Assembly: GCA_001914195.1 (NCBI GenBank)
Contig: MKYF01000035.1
Location: 1-47,308 of the forward strand
From: Streptococcus mitis
GTDB taxonomy: Bacteria > Bacillota > Bacilli > Lactobacillales > Streptococcaceae
Reading direction: 5' to 3'
DNA length: 47,308 nucleotides
Shown in pieces: positions 8,751-17,548 of the stretch. The notes below the pieces were generated by a model that worked only from the letters and a program-made list of their open reading frames with translations, did not search any database and had not been told where the DNA came from. Position 1 is the first letter of the stretch, and each line of letters begins with the position of its first letter. A program made the translations under genes and the position numbers.

Positions 8751-9053
8751 ATGAAAATTACGCAAGAAGAGGTAACACACGTTGCCAATCTTTCAAAATT
8801 AAGATTCTCTGAAGAAGAAACTGCTGCCTTTGCGACTACCTTGTCTAAGATTGTAGACATGGTTGAATTGCTGGGCGAAGTTGACACAACTGGTGTCGCA
8901 CCTACTACAACCATGGCTGACCGCAAGACTGTACTCCGCCCTGATGTGGCCGAAGAAGGAACAGATCGCGATCGCTTGTTTAAAAACGTACCTGAAAAAG
9001 ACAACTACTATATCAAGGTACCAGCTATCCTAGACGATGGAGGAGATGCCTAA
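8751..9053 (+). CDS. gatC: Asp-tRNA(Asn)/Glu-tRNA(Gln) amidotransferase subunit C
   Basis: A 100-aa GatC. It is the small scaffold subunit that wraps between GatA and GatB and stabilises the complex that converts mischarged Glu-tRNA(Gln) to Gln-tRNA(Gln). The opening MKITQEEVTHVANLSKLRFS and the LVDNVLR-type acidic C-terminus fit the family. The start ATG has a GAAAGGATG site upstream. Its stop overlaps the gatA start by one base (TAATG), which suggests translational coupling in the gatCAB operon. Confidence 0.95.
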   Translation: MKITQEEVTHVANLSKLRFSEEETAAFATTLSKIVDMVELLGEVDTTGVAPTTTMADRKTVLRPDVAEEGTDRDRLFKNVPEKDNYYIKVPAILDDGGDA

Positions 9054-10519
9054 TGACTTTCAACAATAAAACCATTGAAGACTTGCACAATCTCCTTGTT
9101 TCTAAGGAAATTTCTGCAACTGAATTGACCCAAGCAACGCTTGAAGATATCAAGTCTCGAGAGACAGCTATCAACGCTTTTGTTACCATCGCTGAAGAGC
9201 AGGCTCTTGCTCAAGCCAAAGCCATTGATGAAGCTGGAATTGATGCTGATAATGTCCTTTCAGGAATTCCACTTGCAGTTAAAGATAATATCTCTACAGA
9301 CGGTATTCTCACAACTGCTGCCTCAAAAATGCTCTACAACTATGAGCCTATCTTTGATGCGACAGCCGTTTCCAATGCAAAGGCTAAAGGCATGATTGTC
9401 TTAGGGAAAACTAACATGGACGAGTTTGCCATGGGTGGTTCAGGTGAAACTTCACACTACGGTGCGACTAAAAACGCTTGGGACCACAGCAAGGTTCCTG
9501 GTGGCTCATCAAGTGGTTCTGCCGCAGCTGTAGCGTCAGGACAAGTCCGCTTGTCACTTGGTTCTGATACTGGTGGTTCCATCCGCCAACCTGCTGCCTT
9601 CAACGGGATTGTTGGGCTCAAACCAACCTACGGAACGGTTTCTCGCTTCGGTCTCATTGCCTTTGGTAGCTCATTAGACCAAATCGGACCTTTCGCACCT
9701 ACTGTTAAGGAGAATGCCCTCTTGCTCAACGCAATTGCCAGCGAAGATTCCAAAGACTCTACTTCTGCCCCTGTCCGCATTGCCGACTTTACTTCAAAAA
9801 TCGGTCAAGACATCAAGGGAATGAAAATCGCTTTACCTAAAGAATATCTTGGTGAAGGGATTGACCCAGAAGTTAAGGAAACAATCTTGAACGCGGCCAA
9901 GCACTTTGAAAAACTTGGTGCTATCGTTGAAGAAGTCAGCCTACCTCACTCTAAATACGGAGTTGCCGTTTACTACATCATCGCTTCATCAGAAGCTTCA
10001 TCAAACTTGCAACGCTTTGACGGTATCCGTTACGGCTACCGCGCAGAAGATGCAACCAACCTTGATGAAATCTATGTAAACAGCCGTAGCCAAGGTTTTG
10101 GTGAAGAAGTGAAACGTCGTATCATGCTAGGTACTTTCAGTCTTTCATCAGGTTACTACGATGCCTACTATAAAAAGGCTGGTCAGGTTCGTACCCTTAT
10201 CATTCAAGATTTCGAAAAAGTCTTTGCGGATTATGACTTGATTTTAGGACCAACTGCACCAAGTGTTGCCTATGACTTAGATTCTCTCAACCACGATCCA
10301 GTTGCCATGTACTTGGCTGACCTTTTGACAATTCCTGTCAACTTGGCAGGATTGCCTGGAATTTCGATTCCTGCTGGATTCTCTCAAGGTCTACCTGTTG
10401 GTCTGCAATTGATTGGTCCTAAGTACTCTGAGGAAACCATTTACCAAGCTGCTGCTGCTTTTGAAGCAACAACAGACTACCACAAACAACAACCCGTGAT
10501 TTTTGGAGGTGACAACTAA
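9053..10519 (+). CDS. gatA: Asp-tRNA(Asn)/Glu-tRNA(Gln) amidotransferase subunit A
   Basis: A 488-aa amidase-signature enzyme. It hydrolyses glutamine and channels ammonia to GatB. The Ser-cisSer-Lys triad region is visible: the Lys in AVKDNIS (about residue 77), the Gly/Ser-rich GGSSSGSAAAVASG (about 150-165), and the nucleophile in GSDTGGSIRQP (about 174). The length is usual for the family. It is coupled to gatC and gatB by one-base TAATG overlaps on both sides, so the three subunits are made together. Its presence implies that Gln-tRNA(Gln) is made indirectly, as is normal in streptococci. Confidence 0.97.
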   Translation: MTFNNKTIEDLHNLLVSKEISATELTQATLEDIKSRETAINAFVTIAEEQALAQAKAIDEAGIDADNVLSGIPLAVKDNISTDGILTTAASKMLYNYEPIFDATAVSNAKAKGMIVLGKTNMDEFAMGGSGETSHYGATKNAWDHSKVPGGSSSGSAAAVASGQVRLSLGSDTGGSIRQPAAFNGIVGLKPTYGTVSRFGLIAFGSSLDQIGPFAPTVKENALLLNAIASEDSKDSTSAPVRIADFTSKIGQDIKGMKIALPKEYLGEGIDPEVKETILNAAKHFEKLGAIVEEVSLPHSKYGVAVYYIIASSEASSNLQRFDGIRYGYRAEDATNLDEIYVNSRSQGFGEEVKRRIMLGTFSLSSGYYDAYYKKAGQVRTLIIQDFEKVFADYDLILGPTAPSVAYDLDSLNHDPVAMYLADLLTIPVNLAGLPGISIPAGFSQGLPVGLQLIGPKYSEETIYQAAAAFEATTDYHKQQPVIFGGDN

Positions 10520-11961
10520 TGAACTTTGAAACAGTCATTGGACTTGAAGTCCACGTAGAGCTCAACACCAATTCAAAAATCTTCTCACCTACTTCTGCCC
10601 ACTTTGGAAATGACCAAAATGCCAACACTAACGTGATTGACTGGTCCTTCCCAGGAGTTCTGCCAGTTCTCAATAAAGGTGTTGTTGATGCCGGTATCAA
10701 GGCTGCTCTTGCCCTCAATATGGACATCCATAAAAAGATGCACTTTGACCGCAAGAACTACTTCTATCCTGATAATCCCAAAGCCTACCAAATTTCTCAA
10801 TTTGATGAGCCAATTGGTTACAATGGATGGATTGAAGTTGAGCTAGAAGACGGTACGACCAAGAAAATCGGTATCGAACGCGCCCACCTAGAGGAAGACG
10901 CTGGTAAAAACACCCACGGTACAGATGGCTACTCTTATGTTGACCTCAACCGCCAAGGGGTACCATTGATTGAGATCGTATCTGAGGCTGACATGCGTTC
11001 GCCAGAAGAAGCCTACGCTTATCTGACAGCCCTCAAGGAAGTTATCCAGTACGCTGGTATTTCTGACGTTAAGATGGAAGAAGGTTCTATGCGTGTGGAT
11101 GCTAACATCTCCCTTCGTCCTTATGGTCAAGAGAAATTCGGTACCAAGACTGAGTTGAAGAACTTGAATTCCTTCTCAAATGTTCGCAAAGGTCTTGAAT
11201 ACGAAGTCCAACGTCAGGCTGAAATCCTTCGTTCAGGTGGTCAAATTCGCCAAGAAACACGCCGTTACGATGAAGCCAACAAGACAACTATCCTCATGCG
11301 TGTTAAGGAAGGCGCTGCTGACTACCGCTACTTCCCAGAACCTGACCTACCTATCTTTGAAATTTCAGATGAGTGGATCGAAGAAATGCGTACAGAGTTG
11401 CCAGAGTTTCCAAAAGAACGCCGTGCGCGTTATGTATCTGACCTTGGCTTGTCAGACTATGATGCTAGTCAGTTAACTGCGAACAAAGTCACTTCTGATT
11501 TCTTTGAAAAAGCTGCTACTCTCGGTGGCGATGCTAAACAAGTCTCTAACTGGCTCCAAGGTGAGGTTGCTCAGTTCTTGAACGCTGAAGGCAAGACACT
11601 GGAACAAATCGAATTGACACCAGAAAACTTGGTTGAAATGATTGCCATCATCGAAGACGGTACGATCTCTTCTAAGATTGCTAAGAAAGTCTTTGTCCAC
11701 CTGGCGAAAAATGGCGGTGGAGCGCGTGAATACGTGGAAAAAGCAGACATGGTCCAAATCTCAGATCCAGCTGTCTTGATTCCAATTATCCACCAAGTCT
11801 TTGCGGATAACGAAGCCGCAGTTGCCGACTTCAAGTCAGGTAAACGTAACGCAGACAAGGCCTTCACAGGCTTCCTGATGAAAGCAACCAAAGGCCAAGC
11901 CAACCCACAAGTCGCCCTTAAGCTGCTTGCCCAGGAATTGGCGAAGTTGAAAGAAGATTAA
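10519..11961 (+). CDS. gatB: Asp-tRNA(Asn)/Glu-tRNA(Gln) amidotransferase subunit B
   Basis: A 480-aa subunit that phosphorylates and amidates the mischarged aminoacyl-tRNA. The N-terminus NFETVIGLEVHVELNT is the family signature. The catalytic cradle includes the DYRYFPEPDLP block near residues 270-280, and the C-terminal helical and YqeY-like domain (about 330-480, ending LLAQELAKLKED) binds tRNA. It is the last gene of gatCAB and is followed at once by a terminator. Confidence 0.97.
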   Translation: MNFETVIGLEVHVELNTNSKIFSPTSAHFGNDQNANTNVIDWSFPGVLPVLNKGVVDAGIKAALALNMDIHKKMHFDRKNYFYPDNPKAYQISQFDEPIGYNGWIEVELEDGTTKKIGIERAHLEEDAGKNTHGTDGYSYVDLNRQGVPLIEIVSEADMRSPEEAYAYLTALKEVIQYAGISDVKMEEGSMRVDANISLRPYGQEKFGTKTELKNLNSFSNVRKGLEYEVQRQAEILRSGGQIRQETRRYDEANKTTILMRVKEGAADYRYFPEPDLPIFEISDEWIEEMRTELPEFPKERRARYVSDLGLSDYDASQLTANKVTSDFFEKAATLGGDAKQVSNWLQGEVAQFLNAEGKTLEQIELTPENLVEMIAIIEDGTISSKIAKKVFVHLAKNGGGAREYVEKADMVQISDPAVLIPIIHQVFADNEAAVADFKSGKRNADKAFTGFLMKATKGQANPQVALKLLAQELAKLKED

Positions 11962-11971
11962 TATGTAAAAG

Positions 11972-11996
11972 AAACCAGCCCTGAGGTTGGTTTTTT
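11972..11996 (+). terminator. Rho-independent terminator of gatCAB
   Basis: AACCAGCC and GGTTGGTT form an 8-bp stem with a CTGA loop, followed by TTTT, 11 nt past the gatB stop. Confidence 0.85.
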
Positions 11997-12048
11997 CACT
12001 CCTACCATGTCCCAATAACTATTTTGGCTTTATTTCCAGAAGATTTTA

Positions 12049-12057
12049 TGGTAAAAT
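12049..12057 (+). promoter_or_regulatory. Extended -10 promoter of efp
   Basis: TGG-TAAAAT lies 34 nt before the efp ATG, without a convincing -35. It resembles the gatC promoter. Confidence 0.55.
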
Positions 12058-12091
12058 GAAGAGTAATAATATTTATTAAAGAGGTAAAAAC

Positions 12092-12652
12092 ATGATTGAA
12101 GCAAGCAAATTGAAAGCTGGTATGACATTTGAAACTGCAGACGGAAAATTAATCCGCGTTTTGGAAGCTAGCCACCACAAACCAGGTAAAGGGAACACAA
12201 TCATGCGTATGAAATTGCGTGATGTCCGTACTGGTTCTACATTTGACACAAGCTACCGTCCAGAAGAAAAATTCGAACAAGCTATTATCGAAACTGTTCC
12301 AGCTCAATACTTGTACAAAATGGATGAAACTGCCTACTTCATGAACACTGAAACTTACGACCAATACGAAATTCCAGTCGTAAACGTTGAAAATGAATTG
12401 CTTTACATCCTTGAAAACTCAGATGTAAAAATCCAATTCTACGGAACTGAAGTAATCGGTGTAACTGTACCAACTACTGTTGAATTGACAGTCGCTGAAA
12501 CACAACCATCTATCAAAGGTGCTACTGTTACAGGTTCTGGTAAACCAGCGACTATGGAAACTGGACTTGTTGTCAACGTTCCTGACTTCATCGAAGCTGG
12601 ACAAAAATTGATTATCAACACTGCAGAAGGAACTTACGTTTCTCGTGCCTAA
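12092..12652 (+). CDS. efp: Translation elongation factor P
   Basis: A 186-aa EF-P, which binds between the P and E sites and relieves stalling at polyproline. Three beta-barrel domains are expected: KOW-like N-terminal (1-65), central OB (66-127) and C-terminal OB (128-186, ending with the GTYVSRA type of terminus). The conserved loop with Lys is seen as HHKPGKGNT at about residues 28-36. The start has GAGG about 8 nt upstream. It appears to begin a short operon with the Asp23-family gene and nusB, with a 21-nt gap to the next gene. Confidence 0.97.
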   Translation: MIEASKLKAGMTFETADGKLIRVLEASHHKPGKGNTIMRMKLRDVRTGSTFDTSYRPEEKFEQAIIETVPAQYLYKMDETAYFMNTETYDQYEIPVVNVENELLYILENSDVKIQFYGTEVIGVTVPTTVELTVAETQPSIKGATVTGSGKPATMETGLVVNVPDFIEAGQKLIINTAEGTYVSRA

Positions 12653-12673
12653 TCTCTAGAAAGAGGTCATTCT

Positions 12674-13063
12674 ATGGGAACTGAAGAACAATTTGGCGAA
12701 ATCGTTATCGCTCCACGTGTACTTGAAAAAATCATTGCCATCGCAACTGCTAAAGTTGATGGTGTCCACTCATTTTCAAATAAATCCGTATCTGATACCC
12801 TATCAAAACTCTCTCTTGGTCGTGGCGTCTACTTAAAAGAAAGCAACGAAGAACTAACTGCTGACATCTACCTCTATCTTGAGTACGGTGTGAAAGTACC
12901 AAAAGTTGCTCTTGCTATTCAAAAAGCGGTCAAAGATGCTGTCCATGATATGGCTGATGTGGAACTTTCTGCTGTCAATATCCATGTTACAGGAATTGTT
13001 CCAGACAAAACACCTAAACCAGAGTTGAAAGATCTATTTAACGAGGACTTCCTCAATGACTAG
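12674..13063 (+). CDS. yqhY: Asp23/Gls24 family protein, YqhY type
   Basis: A 129-aa protein of the alkaline shock Asp23/Gls24 family. The opening FGEIVIAPRVLEKIIAIATA and the core VDGVHSF, followed by YLYLEYGVKVPKVA and VNIHVTGIV, are typical. There is no transmembrane segment. In other Firmicutes the YqhY member lies next to accBC and affects acetyl-CoA carboxylase activity; here it sits between efp and nusB and its operon converges on accA. That link is known for the family elsewhere and is only inference here. The ATG has an AAAGAGG site. It overlaps nusB by 8 nt. Confidence 0.85.
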   Translation: MGTEEQFGEIVIAPRVLEKIIAIATAKVDGVHSFSNKSVSDTLSKLSLGRGVYLKESNEELTADIYLYLEYGVKVPKVALAIQKAVKDAVHDMADVELSAVNIHVTGIVPDKTPKPELKDLFNEDFLND

Positions 13064-13481
13064 TCCATTATTAGAATCTAGACGTGAACTTCGTAAATGC
13101 GCTTTTCAAGCTCTCATGAGCCTTGAATTCGGAACAGATGTGGAAACAGCTTGTCACTTTGCCTACACGCATGACCGTGAAGATGCAGATGTGCAAATCC
13201 CAGCCTTTCTTCTAAACTTGGTTTCTGGTATCCAAGTTCAAAAAGACGAGTTGGATAAACAAATCAACCAGCACCTCAAATCAGGCTGGACAGTTGAACG
13301 ATTGACCTTGGTCGAAAAAAACTTACTACGCTTGGGTATCTTTGAAATCACATCATTTGATACACCTCAGCTGGTAGCAGTCAATGAAGCCATTGAACTC
13401 GCTAAGAATTTTTCAGATCAAAAATCAGCCCGCTTTATCAACGGACTGCTTAGTCAATTTGTAACTGAAGAAAATGAATAA
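13056..13481 (+). CDS. nusB: Transcription antitermination factor NusB
   Basis: A 141-aa NusB, an all-helical RNA-binding protein that pairs with NusE (S10) on boxA to support rRNA antitermination. It shows RRELRKCAFQALMSLEFG at the N-terminus, the VERLTLVEKNLLRLGIFEI block and the C-terminal VNEAIELAKNFSDQKSARFINGLL-type helix. It overlaps the upstream gene by 8 nt, which suggests coupled translation. A strong terminator follows. Confidence 0.95.
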   Translation: MTSPLLESRRELRKCAFQALMSLEFGTDVETACHFAYTHDREDADVQIPAFLLNLVSGIQVQKDELDKQINQHLKSGWTVERLTLVEKNLLRLGIFEITSFDTPQLVAVNEAIELAKNFSDQKSARFINGLLSQFVTEENE

Positions 13482-13483
13482 TC

Positions 13484-13515
13484 AAAAAGGTGTTTGGTTT
13501 TCCAAGCACCTTTTG
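13484..13515. terminator. Terminator after nusB
   Basis: AAAAGGTGTTTGG pairs with CCAAGCACCTTTT around a 4-nt loop (one G-U). Placed directly after nusB, with A and T runs on both sides, so it can work in both directions. Confidence 0.85.
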
Positions 13516-13543
13516 ACTTTCCCCTCTGCACAGAGTAAGAACC

Positions 13544-13584
13544 ACATAAAAACTAGAACTGATTGCCAGTTCTAGTTTTTATGT
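13544..13584. terminator. Terminator at the end of the fab/acc cluster
   Basis: ACATAAAAACTAGAACTG pairs perfectly over 18 bp with CAGTTCTAGTTTTTATGT around the loop ATTGC, 11 nt past the accA stop. It ends the minus-strand fab/acc transcripts and insulates them from the converging nusB operon. Confidence 0.9.
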
Positions 13585-13595
13585 ATTCTGAGGTA

Positions 13596-14363
13596 TTAGT
13601 ATTTTCTAAATCGTTGATAACGCTCTCCCAACAACGCTTCTAGCGGTTTTTGTGAAAGTAGAGCTAGTTCAGTTTGGAGTTCTTTCTTGACACTCTTAAT
13701 CAGTTCCTTACTAGAAAGTCCTGCTTCAGAAATCACCTTATCCACCACGTCCATTTCTAACAGTTCATGCGAAGTGATTTTCATCAGTTCTGCCGCTTCC
13801 ATGGCACGAGTTCCGTCCTTCCATAGAATAGAAGCAAAACCTTCTGGACTGAGAATAGCATAGATAGAATTTTCCAGCATCCAAACACGGTCCGCAACGG
13901 CTAGAGCCAGAGCCCCACCTGAACCACCTTCACCGATAATAATAGCGATAATCGGAACTTTCAGGTCACTCATTTCCATAAGATTGCGAGCAATAGCTTC
14001 TCCCTGTCCACGTTCTTCCGCTCCCACACCAGGATAGGCACCTGCAGTATTGATAAAGGTCACAACTGGACGGCCAAACTTTTCAGCCTGTTTCATTAAC
14101 CGTAGAGCCTTGCGGTAGCCTTCTGGATGCGGTTGGCCAAAATTCCGTTTGAGATTGTCTTGCAAACTCTTGCCTTTTTGGATACCAACCACTGTTACAG
14201 CTTGGTCACCAAGCCAGCCAATACCACCAACAACTGCACCATCATCACGAAAAGAACGGTCACCGTGTAATTGGATAAATTCATCAAAAATGCCTGTCGC
14301 AAAGTCCAAGGTTGTCAAGCGACTCTGCTCACGCGCTTCTCTGACTATTTTTGCAATATTCAT
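13596..14363 (-). CDS. accA: Acetyl-CoA carboxylase carboxyltransferase subunit alpha
   Basis: A 255-aa carboxyltransferase alpha subunit. With AccD it moves the carboxyl group from biotin to acetyl-CoA to give malonyl-CoA, the first committed step of fatty acid synthesis. The crotonase-like fold shows the GDRSFRDDGAVVGGIG block (residues about 34-50), TAGAYPGVGAEERGQG (about 107-122) and IGEGGSGGALALAVADRV (about 142-160), which carry the oxyanion and CoA-binding glycines. It is the short form usual for Lactobacillales. Its start overlaps the accD stop by 4 nt (ATGA), so the two subunits are translationally coupled. It is the last gene of the cluster. Confidence 0.97.
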   Translation of the reverse strand: MNIAKIVREAREQSRLTTLDFATGIFDEFIQLHGDRSFRDDGAVVGGIGWLGDQAVTVVGIQKGKSLQDNLKRNFGQPHPEGYRKALRLMKQAEKFGRPVVTFINTAGAYPGVGAEERGQGEAIARNLMEMSDLKVPIIAIIIGEGGSGGALALAVADRVWMLENSIYAILSPEGFASILWKDGTRAMEAAELMKITSHELLEMDVVDKVISEAGLSSKELIKSVKKELQTELALLSQKPLEALLGERYQRFRKY

Positions 14364-15226
14364 TTTGGACTCCCTCCGTGTAATCTGACTAGGCTAGCAA
14401 TGGTATCTGGCAAGTCTCTTCTTTTGACAATAGCGTCCACAAAGCCATGTTCCAATAGGAATTCTGCCTTTTGGAAATCCTCAGGCAAGCTTTCACGAAC
14501 CGTATTTTCAATCACACGACGCCCAGCAAAACCAACCAAACTCTGTGGTTCAGCTAAAATGATATCCCCTTCCATAGCGAAAGAAGCTGTCACACCACCT
14601 GTCGTTGGATCTGTCAAAATGGTCAGGTAAAAGAGACCAGCATTTGAATGGCGTTTAACTGCTGCAGAAATCTTGGCCATTTGCATGAGGCTCATGATTC
14701 CTTCCTGCATACGGGCTCCACCAGAGGCTGTAAAGAGAACAACTGGCAATTTTTCGACAGTCGCATACTCAAACAAACGAGTGATTTTTTCACCTACAAC
14801 TGTACCCATAGAAGCCATGATAAAGTTAGAATCCATAATCCCAAGAGCCACAGTCTGACCTTTTATAAGAGCTGTTCCTGTCACAACGGCTTCATCCAGA
14901 CCTGTTTTTTCACGCATAGTTGCTAGTTTCTTTTGATAACCAGGGAAATGCAAGGGATCCTTGCTTTCAATCCCTGTAAACAATTCCTTGAAGGTTCCCA
15001 TATCAATCGTCAAAGTCAAGCGTTCTTGGGCAGAAATACGAAAGGTGTAACTACAGTGCGGACAGATACGCTCACTTCCCAGATCCTTCTGATAAATGGT
15101 ATGCTTACAGCCTGGACACTGGGAGAATAATTCATCTGGAACCTCTGGCTTAGCTTGAGGTTTTTCCCTAACCGAACGATTGGGATTGATTCGAATATAC
15201 TTATCTTTTTTACTAAATAGAGCCAT
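14360..15226 (-). CDS. accD: Acetyl-CoA carboxylase carboxyltransferase subunit beta
   Basis: A 288-aa beta subunit of the carboxyltransferase. Its N-terminal zinc ribbon is visible as CPGCKHTIYQ and CPHCSYTF (four Cys, residues about 37-60). The catalytic crotonase-like domain follows, with FTASGGARMQEG (about 164-175) and DPTTGGVTASFAM (about 206-218). The family length fits. The gap to accC is 36 nt, with an RBS upstream of the ATG. It is coupled by overlap to accA downstream. Confidence 0.97.
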   Translation of the reverse strand: MALFSKKDKYIRINPNRSVREKPQAKPEVPDELFSQCPGCKHTIYQKDLGSERICPHCSYTFRISAQERLTLTIDMGTFKELFTGIESKDPLHFPGYQKKLATMREKTGLDEAVVTGTALIKGQTVALGIMDSNFIMASMGTVVGEKITRLFEYATVEKLPVVLFTASGGARMQEGIMSLMQMAKISAAVKRHSNAGLFYLTILTDPTTGGVTASFAMEGDIILAEPQSLVGFAGRRVIENTVRESLPEDFQKAEFLLEHGFVDAIVKRRDLPDTIASLVRLHGGSPK

Positions 15227-15262
15227 TGATTCCCCTTTTCGGTTTAAACTCTTGAAGTCATT

Positions 15263-16630
15263 TTATTCTTTTTCTTGATATTTGGGTAAGAAGGTTTCCA
15301 TCAAGAAGGAAGTATCATAATCTCCGGCAATGACATTGCGATCTGAAATGAGGTCAAGCTGGAAATCTGCATTGGTCTGCACCCCTTCAATCTCTAGTTC
15401 ATAGAGGGCACGTTGCATTTTCATCAAGGCATCAAAACGATTTTCACCGTGAACGATGATCTTGGCAATCATACTGTCATAATAAGGCGGAATGGTATAG
15501 CCTGGATAAACTGCTGAATCCACGCGCAAGCCAACTCCACCACTTGGCAGATGGAGATTAGTAATCTTACCTGGACTAGGAGCAAAGTTTAAGGCTGGAT
15601 TTTCTGCATTGATACGACACTCGATGGCATGACCGCGTAGGACAATATCTTCTTGCTTAACAGACAAAGGCTGACCTGCCGCAATGCGAATCTGTTCCTT
15701 AACGATATCCACACCTGAAACAAACTCTGTTACTGGATGTTCTACCTGAACACGAGTATTCATCTCCATGAAATAGAAATTGCCACCGGCTTCATCAAGA
15801 AGAAACTCAATGGTCCCTGCATTCTCATAACCAACAGACTCTGCAGCTCGAACAGCAGCAGAACCAATTTCATTGCGTAGCGTTTTGCCGATTGCAATTG
15901 AAGGACTTTCTTCCAAAACCTTTTGGTTATTCCGTTGAAGAGAACAATCCCGTTCCCCCAAGTGAATCACATTTCCGTGTTCATCACCTAGGATTTGAAC
16001 CTCAATGTGACGAGCTGGATAGATAACCCGTTCAATGTACATGGCACCATTGCCATAATTGGCCTTAGCTTCGCTAGAGGCAGTTTCAAAGGCGGAAACG
16101 AGGTCTTCTGGTTTTTCAACCTTACGAATCCCTTTACCACCTCCACCTGCTGAAGCCTTGAGCATAACAGGATAGCCAATTTTTTCAGCAACAATCAAAG
16201 CTTCCTCAGAGTTATGCACTTCTCCATCTGAACCTGGAATGACAGGCACACCTGCCTTGATCATCTGAGCACGCGCATTGATTTTGTCTCCCATCATATC
16301 CATGACATGACCAGATGGACCGATAAACTTAATCCCCACCTCTTCACACATGGTTGCAAATTTGGAATTTTCACTGAGAAAGCCAAAACCGGGGTGAATG
16401 GCTTCTGCCTCAGTCAAGACTGCAGCTGATAGAACCGCATTGACATTGAGATAAGACTCTGTTGCCTTGCCAGGGCCGATACAAACCGCTTCATCTGCCA
16501 AAAGAGTATGAAGGGCTTCCTTATCAGCAGTTGAATAAACCGCCACCGTTGCAATCCCCAGTTCACGCGCCGCACGGATAATCCGAACCGCAATTTCACC
16601 ACGATTGGCAATTAAAATTTTTCGAAACAT
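15263..16630 (-). CDS. accC: Biotin carboxylase subunit of acetyl-CoA carboxylase
   Basis: A 455-aa ATP-grasp enzyme that carboxylates the biotin on AccB with bicarbonate and ATP. It shows the N-terminal preATP-grasp motif ILIANRGEIAVRIIRAARELG, abbreviated here to its first 20 residues: ILIANRGEIAVRIIRAAREL. The glycine-rich ATP loop is KASAGGGGKGIR (about 159-170), the catalytic stretch FMEMNTRVQVEHPVTE lies at about 287-302, and the C-terminal biotin carboxylase domain follows. The length is normal. The ATG has GGAGG upstream. It lies 11 nt after fabZ in the same transcript, so carboxylase and elongation genes are co-expressed. Confidence 0.97.
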   Translation of the reverse strand: MFRKILIANRGEIAVRIIRAARELGIATVAVYSTADKEALHTLLADEAVCIGPGKATESYLNVNAVLSAAVLTEAEAIHPGFGFLSENSKFATMCEEVGIKFIGPSGHVMDMMGDKINARAQMIKAGVPVIPGSDGEVHNSEEALIVAEKIGYPVMLKASAGGGGKGIRKVEKPEDLVSAFETASSEAKANYGNGAMYIERVIYPARHIEVQILGDEHGNVIHLGERDCSLQRNNQKVLEESPSIAIGKTLRNEIGSAAVRAAESVGYENAGTIEFLLDEAGGNFYFMEMNTRVQVEHPVTEFVSGVDIVKEQIRIAAGQPLSVKQEDIVLRGHAIECRINAENPALNFAPSPGKITNLHLPSGGVGLRVDSAVYPGYTIPPYYDSMIAKIIVHGENRFDALMKMQRALYELEIEGVQTNADFQLDLISDRNVIAGDYDTSFLMETFLPKYQEKE

Positions 16631-16641
16631 GGAGAACCTCC

Positions 16642-17064
16642 TTAGTTCCCAATTGCAAAGGTAAGAGTACCACTAGCTGCAAGCTTGCCATCCACTTCAG
16701 CCTTTGCTTCAACCACAGCGATTGTGCCACGACGTTTTACAAAAGTCGCTGTCATAACCAATTGGTCGCCTGGTACAACTTGCTTCTTGAATTTGACCTT
16801 GTCCATACCAGCGTAAAAGACCAGTTTTCCTTTATTTTCAGGTTTTGACAACTCCAAGACACCAGCTGTTTGCGCCAAGGCTTCCATAATCAGAACACCT
16901 GGCATAACTGGGTATTGAGGAAAATGGCCGTTAAAGAAAGGTTCATTGATGGTCACATTTTTGATGGCAACGATGGTATCCTCGCTCACTTCCAAGACAC
17001 GGTCCACTAGGAGCATAGGATAACGGTGGGGAAGGGCTTCTTTGATTCCTTGAATATCGATCAT
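16642..17064 (-). CDS. fabZ: 3-hydroxyacyl-ACP dehydratase FabZ
   Basis: A 140-aa hot-dog fold dehydratase that turns (3R)-hydroxyacyl-ACP into trans-2-enoyl-ACP. The catalytic His is in LPHRYPMLLVDRV (about residues 11-23) and the Glu in the FNGHFPQYPVMPGVLIMEA block (about 44-63). Mitis-group streptococci have no FabA; the unsaturated branch is made by FabM from the FabZ product. The start overlaps the accB stop by 4 nt. Confidence 0.97.
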   Translation of the reverse strand: MIDIQGIKEALPHRYPMLLVDRVLEVSEDTIVAIKNVTINEPFFNGHFPQYPVMPGVLIMEALAQTAGVLELSKPENKGKLVFYAGMDKVKFKKQVVPGDQLVMTATFVKRRGTIAVVEAKAEVDGKLAASGTLTFAIGN

Positions 17065-17546
17065 TTGATACGTACCAATCCTTTACCAAACTCAACCATT
17101 TCTTCGTTAGAAACGAGAATTTCTGTTACCACACCATCCTTAGGTGCAGGAATTTCATTCATGACTTTCATGGCTTCGATGATGACCAATGTTTGACCTT
17201 TTTTGACACTATCGCCAACTGTAACGAAGGCAGGTTTATCAGGACCAGCAGCCAAGTAAGCCACTCCAACAAGTGGACTCTCTACAAGATCTCCCTCAGC
17301 AGCCACACTTGCTTCAGCTGGAGCCGAAGTTTCTTCTACTGCAGTCTCTGCTGGAGCAGATGTAAGAGCTACTGGACTCGGTGTTGCTAGAACAGGTGCT
17401 GGAGCGACTTGAGTTGCAACTTCAGGCACAGGTCTCGCTTCATTCTTGCTAAACTGCAACTCATCCGTCCCGTTTTTATAAGAAAATTCTCTCAAACTTG
17501 ACTGGTCAAATTGGGCCATCAAGTCTTTAATATCGTTTAAATTCAT
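17061..17546 (-). CDS. accB: Biotin carboxyl carrier protein of acetyl-CoA carboxylase
   Basis: A 161-aa carrier protein. Its C-terminal biotinyl domain contains the target motif EAMKVMNEI (Lys at about residue 127), where biotin is attached. A Pro/Ala/Glu-rich flexible linker lies at about residues 35-85 (VAPAPVLATPSPVAL and similar), and the N-terminal DIKDLMAQFDQS segment is typical. It starts 2 nt after the fabF stop and overlaps fabZ by 4 nt. Confidence 0.97.
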   Translation of the reverse strand: MNLNDIKDLMAQFDQSSLREFSYKNGTDELQFSKNEARPVPEVATQVAPAPVLATPSPVALTSAPAETAVEETSAPAEASVAAEGDLVESPLVGVAYLAAGPDKPAFVTVGDSVKKGQTLVIIEAMKVMNEIPAPKDGVVTEILVSNEEMVEFGKGLVRIK

Positions 17547-17548
17547 AC

